This document shows, one piece after another, positions 7,810 to 15,005 of a stretch of 36,221 nucleotides of DNA. Position 1 is the first letter of the stretch. Each line of letters starts with the position of its first letter. The translations under genes were made by a program, and so were the position numbers. This DNA comes from Candidatus Lambdaproteobacteria bacterium RIFOXYD2_FULL_50_16. Lineage in GTDB: Bacteria; SAR324; XYD2-FULL-50-16. The notes beneath the pieces were generated by a model that had not been told where the DNA came from, did no database searches, and was given only the letters and a program-made list of their open reading frames with translations. The stretch covers positions 1-36,221 of the forward strand of contig MFNE01000018.1 of the NCBI GenBank assembly GCA_001783695.1, in the 5' to 3' direction.

Positions 7810-8811
7810 CCGCCCAGCTTCAACCATCTCCCAAAGCCGCCATAAGAGGGACTCCAGCCCTTCCTTGCTAACCGCGCTGATTACAAAAAAGTCCTCACCC
7901 AACGCTTTAAACTGGGCCTTGAGTTCATCTAGGTCTAGTTCTGGATCTAACGAATCGGCTTTAGTGAGTACAATCACCCGTTTTTTTTGGGTTAAATCTT
8001 CTGAGAAAAGCCGCAATTCCTCGAGTAAACATTGGTAGGTCTCCATGGGGGGCTTCGCGGCAAATGCGGTCCCGTCTAATAGTAGGGCTAAGCCTTGAGT
8101 CCGGCGGATGTGTTTTAAAAACCGGTCACCTAACCCAAGCCCTTCATGGGCACCCTCGATAATCCCAGGAATATCGGCAATCACAAAGTTTTTATAGTCC
8201 GCCATCTGCACCGCGCCCAAGTTTGGAACCAGCGTGGTAAAGGGATAATCCGCAATCTTGGGGCGGGCTGCTGAAACACTTGAGATCAAGGTGGATTTGC
8301 CCGCATTAGGGAATCCAACCAAACCCACGTCGGCCATTACCCTAAGTTCTAAGTCAATCTCCATTTCCTCGCCCGCCTCACCCGGCTGGCACTTGCGGGG
8401 CGCCCGGTTGGTCGCGGTTTTATAATGCACATTGCCCTGTCCGCCTCGACCGCCCTTAAGTAGAATTTGCGGCTCTTCGTCTAAAACCTCGGCCACTAGC
8501 TCTCCCGTTAGGCTAGAAGTGATCAAGGTGCCTAAGGGTAATTTAATCACCAGGTCGGCCCCAGACTTGCCGCTGCGCTCCTTACCCATACCTCCGCCCC
8601 CGGTCCCGGCTTTTTGTTGGGGGTTTAGCCGCAAGTCTTGTAGGCTGGTCATTCGGTGGTCACCTTGTATATAAACATGCCCACCGCGCCCGCCGTCACC
8701 GCCGTCGGGGCCGCCAAACTCGATAAACTTCTCCCGCCGGAAGGAGGCGCACCCTGCCCCGCCTTTTCCACTAGCGGCGATAATTCTGGCACTATCTACA
8801 AACTGGACCAT
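7666..8811 (-). CDS. obgE: Obg GTPase (ribosome assembly / stress)
   Basis: A 381-residue Obg protein. Residues 1-158 form the glycine-rich Obg domain (FVDSARIIAASGKGGAGCASFRREKF, then GGPDGGDGGRGGHV). The GTPase domain follows with P-loop GFPNAGKST near 166, the switch/G3 DIPG near 213 and the G4 motif LTKAD near 283. After the G domain a 45-residue Lys/Gln/Pro/Glu-rich tail replaces a folded C-terminal domain. Obg acts in late 50S assembly and stress signalling. The gene starts seven bases after radC and is the last gene of the long minus-strand operon. The tail is encoded antisense to the last membrane spans of the permease gene, so it may have arisen by loss of an earlier stop codon. Confidence 0.96.
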   Translation of the reverse strand: MVQFVDSARIIAASGKGGAGCASFRREKFIEFGGPDGGDGGRGGHVYIQGDHRMTSLQDLRLNPQQKAGTGGGGMGKERSGKSGADLVIKLPLGTLITSSLTGELVAEVLDEEPQILLKGGRGGQGNVHYKTATNRAPRKCQPGEAGEEMEIDLELRVMADVGLVGFPNAGKSTLISSVSAARPKIADYPFTTLVPNLGAVQMADYKNFVIADIPGIIEGAHEGLGLGDRFLKHIRRTQGLALLLDGTAFAAKPPMETYQCLLEELRLFSEDLTQKKRVIVLTKADSLDPELDLDELKAQFKALGEDFFVISAVSKEGLESLLWRLWEMVEAGRLAQFAADQKERQTPKQKIGPKGGEPSGQSPSLEEGQKQLIEEPKDEP

Positions 8812-8818
8812 AGGTTAT

Positions 8819-10195
8819 TTAACCGGGTAACAGGTTTTCATCGACAAAGCTAAAATAGCGCTCTTCCGACAAGATTACATGGTCCAAAACCGCTATCCCG
8901 ATCAATTGCCCCGCCTTAGAGAGCCGATCGGTAATAGCTAGGTCTTGGTGACTCGGCTGAACATCACCCGAGGGATGGTTGTGGATCAAAATAATCGCAG
9001 CCGCCCTGAGTTGAATCGCTGGCGCAAACACCTCACGAGGGTGAACCAAGGTTTGATCCAAGAGGCCCATGCTGATCATCTTAAGCCCAATTTGCTGATA
9101 TTTATTGTCTAAAATAAGAATATGGAAACTTTCTTGTTTTTCTCGACCTAGCCGGAAACGGTAATGTTCAAAAATCCCTTGCGAGTTGGTTATCACCTGC
9201 CCAGGCTTTTCCCGCTCCATGTTGGCAATGCGAAACCCGGCTTCTTCTAAAGCCCTAGCAAACAATATAAATTCTTCTTCCTGCGGCCCAATCTTTTCTA
9301 AGATGGGCAAGGCTTCTAGCCGGCCAGTGGCAAAACCCTGGATCCACCGATTTTGAATCACCCCATTATGCCAGCGTTCTTGAGCTAAATATAACACCAA
9401 CTCACGGGCATCAATCTCGGCCCCTTGGCCAAGACGTAGCCGGTTTTCCAAAGCTAGCCGGGTATCGGTTAGGTAACGTTCCTTAAAAAAACGGCAACCG
9501 CTTTGCAAAAAACAAGAGGGGCAAAGGGGGCTATCCATACAAACACTAGGAAGGCTCAAGGGGGCCAAGGGACCAAAGATCAGATCCCATCTTCGGTCCA
9601 ATTGATAGGCCTCTTCTAGGCTCGCTTGATCCGTTAATTTATCGAACCATCCTTGGTAAGATTCGCTTTCGGTGCCGTCAAATCGCCGAAAAGCCCGGTA
9701 CGCCCCTTGGGAATGAGGAAAGCCATACCCAATCCGACTCAAAAACCTAGCTGCCGCCCAAGGTTCGTCTAGTCTAAGGTCTTGGTAAAGTCCAAAAAGC
9801 GTGTCAAAGGGGTCTTCGGCAATTTGGCGATGATAATCCCCCCTATGCCATTGGTTGATTCGCTCTTGAAAACGTAATAGGCGAATTTGTAATAATTCTT
9901 GATCCTCGGGCTCTAAAAAGCCCAGCGGACTCTTGGAGATTAAGGCCTTGATTTGGGGTTGAGTGGTAAATTCGTTAAGCTGTTCCAACTCCGTTTGCCA
10001 AGGTCCCAAGGGATTTTGGGGCAAACATAAACAAGCCCGTCCCGCTTCTGGTAAGGCTTCGGGCAAAAAAGCCCTCCAGAGGAATTGGTCGGTCAGGCGA
10101 GGCGGGCGTGGTTTAGGTGTTAGGGCCGCTATTTGAGGACCAAACCCTTGTTTTTGTATCCATTTTTCAACCAGTCGAGAAAACTGCTCAAACAT
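8819..10195 (-). CDS. RadC (JAMM/MPN) protein with N-terminal endonuclease III-like Fe-S region
   Basis: A 458-residue protein, about twice the usual RadC length. Residues about 335-458 are a RadC/MPN domain with an intact JAMM zinc motif: His405, His407 and Asp418 (HNHPSGD then D), Glu354 as likely catalytic acid, and the VHPREVF and LDHVIL segments of the family. The RadC-typical helix-hairpin-helix region lies just before it (ALPILEKIGP). The N-terminal 240 residues are extra: SPLGF then an LLRF helix (89-110), LSRIGYG (152-158) and the cysteines 219, 225, 228 and 234 spaced C-x5-C-x2-C-x5-C. This order resembles endonuclease III-type glycosylases with a [4Fe-4S] loop, but no catalytic Lys is evident. 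The start overlaps the nit stop by one base (TGATG). The biochemical role is unknown; nuclease or protease activity is not established for RadC. Confidence 0.8.
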   Translation of the reverse strand: MFEQFSRLVEKWIQKQGFGPQIAALTPKPRPPRLTDQFLWRAFLPEALPEAGRACLCLPQNPLGPWQTELEQLNEFTTQPQIKALISKSPLGFLEPEDQELLQIRLLRFQERINQWHRGDYHRQIAEDPFDTLFGLYQDLRLDEPWAAARFLSRIGYGFPHSQGAYRAFRRFDGTESESYQGWFDKLTDQASLEEAYQLDRRWDLIFGPLAPLSLPSVCMDSPLCPSCFLQSGCRFFKERYLTDTRLALENRLRLGQGAEIDARELVLYLAQERWHNGVIQNRWIQGFATGRLEALPILEKIGPQEEEFILFARALEEAGFRIANMEREKPGQVITNSQGIFEHYRFRLGREKQESFHILILDNKYQQIGLKMISMGLLDQTLVHPREVFAPAIQLRAAAIILIHNHPSGDVQPSHQDLAITDRLSKAGQLIGIAVLDHVILSEERYFSFVDENLLPG

Positions 10196-11016
10196 CAGCC
10201 CTTATCGATTCCCTTGACCTGGTGTGTAAAAACAGGCATCTGCACCCTCACTTTCGCCAAATAGTTCATGTCGATCTCGCCGTAACTAAGCCCTATCGGC
10301 AGGCCCCCATCGACCAATACTTTCCCCCACGGGTCAATCAAAAGCGAATGACCAAAAGACTCCCTTTTTGGGTTATGCCGCCCTGTTTGAGCAGGGGCAC
10401 AAATATAGACTTGGTTTTCGATTGCCCTAGCCCGTAGTAAGGTTTCCCAATGGTAGCGCCCGGTTTGGGCGGTGAAGGCGGCGGGCACAAAAATCACTTG
10501 CGCCCCCATCTCGCGCAGTTTTTGGAATTGGTTTGGGAAACGTAAATCATAACAAATGGTTAAACCAAATCGCCCTAATTCGTGGTCGCAGGTGACCAAT
10601 TGGTCGCCAGGGGAGACCGTTTTAGACTCGCAGAGGTTCAGTTCACCCAATTGCACGTCAAAGAGGTGAATCTTGCGGTAACTAGCCAGAATATTGCCAG
10701 AAGCGTCGATCAAAACCGAGGTGTTAAAGGTTTTAGTGGGATCAGCACTATTTTTTTCGCAAAACCCGCCGATTAAAATCGAGATTTTATGGCGATTGGC
10801 GGTCTCGCGAAAATTGGTAATCAAAGGCCCGTCCATGGATTGAGCGACCCCTAAATATTCCGCCTCACTTTGGCCTAAAAACAAAAAAGATTCAGGAAAA
10901 CCAATTAACTTGGCCCCATTGCGGGCGGCCTCTTGGACTTGCGTCAAGGCAAGGCTCAGGTTTTTTTCGATTTGATGGTCGGCGCTAGTTTGGGCGAGGG
11001 CAATTTTATAGGTCAT
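10195..11016 (-). CDS. Nit-type carbon-nitrogen hydrolase (deaminated glutathione amidase-like)
   Basis: A 273-residue member of the nitrilase superfamily with the complete Glu-Lys-Cys triad: Glu42 (GFPESF), Lys115 (YRKIHLFD) and Cys155 (TICYDLRFP). The segments RYHWETLLRARAIENQ, GRHNPKRESFGHS and DPWG are those of the Nit1 branch, whose members hydrolyse deaminated glutathione, a metabolite-repair reaction. A glutathione synthetase gene at 28760 makes that substrate plausible here. The enzyme is expected in the cytoplasm. The gene overlaps the cpoB-like stop by four bases (ATGA) and radC by one base, so it is embedded in the tol operon and probably translated by coupling. Confidence 0.88.
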   Translation of the reverse strand: MTYKIALAQTSADHQIEKNLSLALTQVQEAARNGAKLIGFPESFLFLGQSEAEYLGVAQSMDGPLITNFRETANRHKISILIGGFCEKNSADPTKTFNTSVLIDASGNILASYRKIHLFDVQLGELNLCESKTVSPGDQLVTCDHELGRFGLTICYDLRFPNQFQKLREMGAQVIFVPAAFTAQTGRYHWETLLRARAIENQVYICAPAQTGRHNPKRESFGHSLLIDPWGKVLVDGGLPIGLSYGEIDMNYLAKVRVQMPVFTHQVKGIDKG

Positions 11017-11927
11017 GGCGAATCAGCAGGGGCCGTGGTTATAGGTTTCGTTTTGGTCTTCTTTTTGGGTTTTTCTTTGGTTTTTTCTTTGGCCTGGGCT
11101 TTAGGCTTTTCCTCAGTTTTTGCTTGAGGGTCTGCCACTGGTGCTGGTTGAGCCAAAGCTTTGATCGCCGCCAACTTAGGGGTCGCCAAGGCGGCTAGTT
11201 CTGGATTTTGGGTTTGGCTAATCACCAGTTGCAAGTGTACCAACGCCGCTTCGCTCTCGCCAAGCTTTTCCAAACCCAAACTCAACCGCCAGTGAGCCTC
11301 AATCAGCTTGGGCGAGTCTGGGTACAATTTAATCAATTCCGAAAAATGACCGTTTGCCTCGCCGTAGGCTTCGGCCAAAAACTTTGCATAACCGGCCATA
11401 AACAATGCATCATCGGCCAAAGGCGACTTGGGGGCTTTTTTATATAGACCCAAGGCTAGCTCGGCGGTGCGTTGGTATTGCTTTGCCCCAAAGGCGGCTT
11501 GAGCTTCGGCAAAACCTCGATCTTCGGCCAAAACGGCGGCCTCGGAGGCCTCTCTTTGGGCTTTGATCATCTCCTTGAGTTCGAACAATTCTAGCGTATG
11601 CGCCGCCTGGGCCTGTTCTAACTCTTCTAATTTTGCTTGGACTCGGCGGGTCCCCTGTTGGCCCAATTCGGAGTCTTGGCCCACTTGGGACAGGTCCTTC
11701 TTTAGGCTTTCTACCTCTTCTAAAAACCCGCGGTTGGCCGCCTGTAGGGAAGTTATTCGTTTTTGGAGTTCCGTTTGGACTTCCGTATTTTTACGCTTTT
11801 CCTCAAGGTATAGGCGCTCTAAATCAACTAAGCGTTGCTCTGCGACTTTTAGGCGGTCGTCTAGGGATAAAGCCCAGAGTGAAGGGGCCAAAAGGAACAA
11901 AATGACACCGAAAACTATTGATTTCAT
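11013..11927 (-). CDS. cpoB: CpoB/YbgF-like periplasmic coiled-coil TPR protein
   Basis: A 304-residue exported protein. MKSIVFGVILFLLAPSLWA is a clean signal peptide. Residues about 20-135 are predicted coiled coil (long heptads rich in Glu, Lys, Leu), and about 140-245 contain tetratricopeptide-type repeats (ADDALFMAGYAKFLAEAYGEA). CpoB binds TolA and links outer-membrane constriction to peptidoglycan synthesis. The C-terminus carries about 50 extra residues rich in Lys, Pro, Thr and Ala, not usual for CpoB. I chose the ATG at 11927, which forms an ATGA overlap with tolB and starts directly at the signal peptide; a GTG at 11933 is the alternative. In many genomes pal lies between tolB and cpoB; here it is missing. 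Confidence 0.82.
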   Translation of the reverse strand: MKSIVFGVILFLLAPSLWALSLDDRLKVAEQRLVDLERLYLEEKRKNTEVQTELQKRITSLQAANRGFLEEVESLKKDLSQVGQDSELGQQGTRRVQAKLEELEQAQAAHTLELFELKEMIKAQREASEAAVLAEDRGFAEAQAAFGAKQYQRTAELALGLYKKAPKSPLADDALFMAGYAKFLAEAYGEANGHFSELIKLYPDSPKLIEAHWRLSLGLEKLGESEAALVHLQLVISQTQNPELAALATPKLAAIKALAQPAPVADPQAKTEEKPKAQAKEKTKEKPKKKTKTKPITTAPADSP

Positions 11928-13123
11928 GGCCACTCGATATCCCCGAAACTCCAGGTTGGGTTAAATTCTTGTACCGCTGGCAGAGAATTCGTCAAGCGGC
12001 GTTTATAGCTGCCATCAATCCTCATCAGATAAAGCTTTTGGACACCTCCCTGTTTATTAACAAAACAAATCTGGGTGCCGTCGGGACTAAAACGGGGCTG
12101 TTCGGAACTCCCAGGGCCAAAGGTCAGCCGCTTTTGTTTTAACCCCCTTTGGTCCATCAAGAAAATCTCAAATAGTCCGTCCTGTTGCCCAGTGAAGGCT
12201 AAAAAACGACCTGTTGGGTCCCAGGTGGGTTCAGCGTTGTAAGTGCCGTCAAAGGTCATCCGTTTGCTCTCCCCTGTAGTTAAATCCTTTTGGTAGATTT
12301 GTACAGTACCGCTCTGGTTGGAGACATATAGTAAGTGCCGCCCATCTTTGGAAAGCGCAGGGCTGGACTCGGTGGCAGTGCGGTTGCTTAGGGTAAATAA
12401 AACCGACGATTCTCGGTCGTAACGCAGCAGGTCCGAGTTCCCTCTGCGGGAGAGGGCTAAAATATATTCTTCTTTAATCGGCGTGAAACTGGCTTCAATG
12501 GTTTCGCCCAAGTGGTCGTCTAAGGGTTCGTCTAGGGTTTTTTTAAGGTGATAGATGCGCACCCTTGCTCCCCGGTTACCCAAGTGGGTGAACAAAATCC
12601 GCTTCCCGCCCCAATCGAAATGGGGCAACAAGACCACGCCTTTGGGCTGAAGTAAGGTTTTTTGGCGGGTGCCAAAGAAGTCGGTCAGTTCCAATCGAAA
12701 GGGCTGCCCTTTAATACGAGAGACATAGGCAATCACACTTTTAAAGGTGGGATACCTCCCGGTCAGGCCTTGAATTATATGGATGGCCTGGAGCTTTTGG
12801 GCTTCTTCTGAATCTGCTATTGGCAGGTTTAGGGTTTCGGCCATCAGGAATTCACCCTCACCGCCTATGACTTGGGTTTTTTGAACCTGCTCTTGGGTGA
12901 TCAACGCCAGGGTGATGTCTGCGTCTTCCTCCAGGGTGGTTTCTTCAAAAAGCCCAGACCATTTGAGTTTGTGGATTAACCCTTGGCCAAAGGGGGCCTC
13001 CATGCCCGCACCGGCATAAAGATATACCACTCTGGGCAAGGACCCAGTGATCTCGATAATCTCTTGGCCCTTGGCCATAGGGGACCAAAGTAGTAAAAAT
13101 ACCAATCCCCAAACCCGAACCAT
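11924..13123 (-). CDS. tolB: TolB periplasmic beta-propeller of the Tol system
   Basis: A 399-residue exported protein with an N-terminal signal peptide (VWGLVFLLLWSPMAKGQ). Residues about 25-150 match the alpha/beta D1 domain, and from about 165 the protein has beta-propeller repeats with the TolB pattern of WD40-like PD40 blades: SSPALSKDGRHLLYVSN, EPTWDPTGRFLAFTG and QPRFSPDGTQICFVN. TolB binds Pal and outer-membrane proteins and is drawn on by TolA during envelope constriction. Its start overlaps the tolA stop by one base (TAATG). Confidence 0.95.
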   Translation of the reverse strand: MVRVWGLVFLLLWSPMAKGQEIIEITGSLPRVVYLYAGAGMEAPFGQGLIHKLKWSGLFEETTLEEDADITLALITQEQVQKTQVIGGEGEFLMAETLNLPIADSEEAQKLQAIHIIQGLTGRYPTFKSVIAYVSRIKGQPFRLELTDFFGTRQKTLLQPKGVVLLPHFDWGGKRILFTHLGNRGARVRIYHLKKTLDEPLDDHLGETIEASFTPIKEEYILALSRRGNSDLLRYDRESSVLFTLSNRTATESSPALSKDGRHLLYVSNQSGTVQIYQKDLTTGESKRMTFDGTYNAEPTWDPTGRFLAFTGQQDGLFEIFLMDQRGLKQKRLTFGPGSSEQPRFSPDGTQICFVNKQGGVQKLYLMRIDGSYKRRLTNSLPAVQEFNPTWSFGDIEWP

Positions 13124-13851
13124 TAACCCTCCTCTGGGCTAAAGCGGAACCAAGCCTCATAACTTCCGTTAACCAAAAATTCCCTTGGCGGCGGGGGCAA
13201 GGGCTGGGAGGTTAAAATAGCTTTTTTGGCGGCTTGATCGAGTAACTCAAACCCAGAGGGCTCTTTGATCTCAAGATCGTCAATACGGCCATCAGGGGTG
13301 ATGGTGCAGCGCACCAAGATTCGGTAGTCAGCCTCGACTGGCGGGGTCTCCCAGTGGGCCTGGACAATCTGTTTCAAAAGGGATTGGTAACTGCGTTTAT
13401 TTAACTGGTTTTTTAGTAGGCCCGTGCCCGCCGGAGCCCCTCCTGCGCCGGTTGGTTCAGAAGTAGAGGTCGTTTCGACAGGAGGCGATGGAGCCGCGAT
13501 GGAGGTGGCATTTGACCCAGGAAGAGGAGAACCTTCTGCCTTGGGCGATGCTTCGGCTTTTTTAGGGGGAACCGGCTTGGGATTGGTTGATTTTAGTTTG
13601 GCGCTGCGAATCGCATCTGCTTCTTTTTTAGGTGTGGGTGGCAGCACTGGGGCTGGGACTGCGGGGGTGGGAGCCACCACCGGAGCAGGGCGAGGGTCTG
13701 GATTGGGAGCCAGGGCGGCCTCTTCAAAAAAAACCTCACTTGCAATCTCAAACAAAGGGGCTGGGGGCTCTTGTTGATACAAAACCCAAATTAGGCCCAA
13801 GACCCCAAGATGAAAAAACAACGATTGCCCGTACCCCTGCCAGCTAATCAT
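13123..13851 (-). CDS. tolA: TolA/TonB-family energy transducer
   Basis: A 242-residue protein anchored by one N-terminal membrane helix (SLFFHLGVLGLIWVLY), followed by a Pro/Ala/Lys-rich periplasmic linker (about 40-145) and a C-terminal TonB-type domain from about 150 (QIVQAHWETPPVEADY, VRCTITPDGRIDDLEI, ending with the EAWFRF strand). It transfers proton-motive-force energy from TolQ-TolR to TolB and the outer membrane. The linker is short and proline-rich rather than the long alpha-helix of E. coli TolA, so the TonB-like name is the alternative; position between tolR and tolB decides for TolA. It shares a 4-bp overlap with tolR and one base with tolB. Confidence 0.88.
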   Translation of the reverse strand: MISWQGYGQSLFFHLGVLGLIWVLYQQEPPAPLFEIASEVFFEEAALAPNPDPRPAPVVAPTPAVPAPVLPPTPKKEADAIRSAKLKSTNPKPVPPKKAEASPKAEGSPLPGSNATSIAAPSPPVETTSTSEPTGAGGAPAGTGLLKNQLNKRSYQSLLKQIVQAHWETPPVEADYRILVRCTITPDGRIDDLEIKEPSGFELLDQAAKKAILTSQPLPPPPREFLVNGSYEAWFRFSPEEG

Positions 13852-14276
13852 TTTTCCGCCACTAACAATCCTAAACGGTTGGCCCCGGCCTCTTTGAGTT
13901 TCGCCATTAAATGCACGACTTCTTGATACTTTACCGACTTATCGGCCCTGATAAAAACCCGTTGCCCTGGATGCGCTGCTACCCAGCGGTGGACCTTTTT
14001 ATAAAGTTCCTTTTCGGAAAACTCTTCGGACCCTAAAAAGAGTGCGCCCTTTTTATTGAGGCTTATAATCAACCGTTCCTCGGCTTTGGTATTGCGCTCC
14101 TTGACCTGTTCCTTGGGCAAATCAATGTTGATCTGGCGGTGCAAAAAGGGACTGGCTACCAGTAGCACTACCACCAAGACTAACAAAACATCCACAAAAG
14201 GGGTGACGTTGATCTCGGCGATGGGGTCCGAGCTGCGCTCTAGCCGCCGCCTCAAGGGGCCTCCTGATCGAAACAT
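13848..14276 (-). CDS. tolR: TolR/ExbD-family proton channel subunit
   Basis: A 142-residue inner-membrane protein with one transmembrane helix near the N-terminus. The motif INVTPFVDVLLVLVVVLLV contains Asp29, matching the functionally critical membrane aspartate of TolR/ExbD. A periplasmic domain follows, with VFIRADKSVKYQEVV, the region that binds peptidoglycan or dimerises in the family. TolR works with TolQ to convert the proton gradient to motion of TolA. The start lies 25 bp inside tolQ and the stop overlaps the tolA start by 4 bp. Confidence 0.95.
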   Translation of the reverse strand: MFRSGGPLRRRLERSSDPIAEINVTPFVDVLLVLVVVLLVASPFLHRQINIDLPKEQVKERNTKAEERLIISLNKKGALFLGSEEFSEKELYKKVHRWVAAHPGQRVFIRADKSVKYQEVVHLMAKLKEAGANRLGLLVAEK

Positions 14277-15004
14277 CCGATTAGTTCAAGTCCATAAGTT
14301 CGCAAAGATTCGCTACGAAAGCGGGACTTGGATTTGAGCAGGTTAAACGCCACTAGGGCCGGGATGGCAACAAACAAACCTAACGCCGTGGCCACCAAGG
14401 CGGCCGCAATCCCTGGGGCAATGGCCTGCAAATGGTCCGCCCCGCTTTGTCCTAATGCATAAAGCGAATCGATAACCCCTAAAACGGTGCCCAAAAGCCC
14501 AATAAAGGGGGCAGCGCTAGCCAAGGTCGCGAGCAGAACTAAGCCCCGGTTTTGAGCCGCCTCTTCTACTGCTAATTTCGCCTCAAAGGCCCGTTCTAGC
14601 CGTTCTAAAAATTGGGTGTGACGAATCCGGTCGGCAACCGGTTGGTTGCGACTGGCAGAAGGGGCCAGCTCTTTGGTAGGCCCTTCCTTGGGCGCGGGTT
14701 CTTTGCGGATCCGCTCCATATATTGCCGGTAAAAGTTCATCCCTTCGAGCGTGAGGTCCTTAAAGCCCCCTAAGGTTTTGTCCTCCACCGCCTTTTCTAG
14801 GTCGTCTAAATGCAGCGGGCGGCTTAGGTGACTTAGGAAACTACGATCCTGTAAATTCATCAGATTAAGGCCACGATTTTTAGAAAAAATCACGGCCCAA
14901 CTGACCAATGAAAGTAAAACCAAAAGCCCCATAACCCCTCGCGAGATCCAGTCTCCCTCTAAAATTAGGGTCATCAAACCGATATTTTGCGTTGCCTGAA
15001 TCAT
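14252..15004 (-). CDS. tolQ: TolQ/ExbB-family proton channel subunit
   Basis: A 250-residue inner-membrane protein. It has one N-terminal transmembrane helix (GVMGLLVLLSLVSWAVIFSK), a long cytoplasmic segment (about 45-155) with a Pro/Glu/Lys-rich insertion near 100-120, then two further helices holding the family motifs APFIGLLGTVLGVIDSL and AIAPGIAAALVATALGLFVAIPA. These form the pentameric stator with TolR inside. Its ATG follows the MurE-Alr stop after a single base (TAAAATG), which ties Tol expression to peptidoglycan precursor synthesis. Confidence 0.95.
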   Translation of the reverse strand: MIQATQNIGLMTLILEGDWISRGVMGLLVLLSLVSWAVIFSKNRGLNLMNLQDRSFLSHLSRPLHLDDLEKAVEDKTLGGFKDLTLEGMNFYRQYMERIRKEPAPKEGPTKELAPSASRNQPVADRIRHTQFLERLERAFEAKLAVEEAAQNRGLVLLATLASAAPFIGLLGTVLGVIDSLYALGQSGADHLQAIAPGIAAALVATALGLFVAIPALVAFNLLKSKSRFRSESLRTYGLELIGCFDQEAP

Positions 15005-15005
15005 T

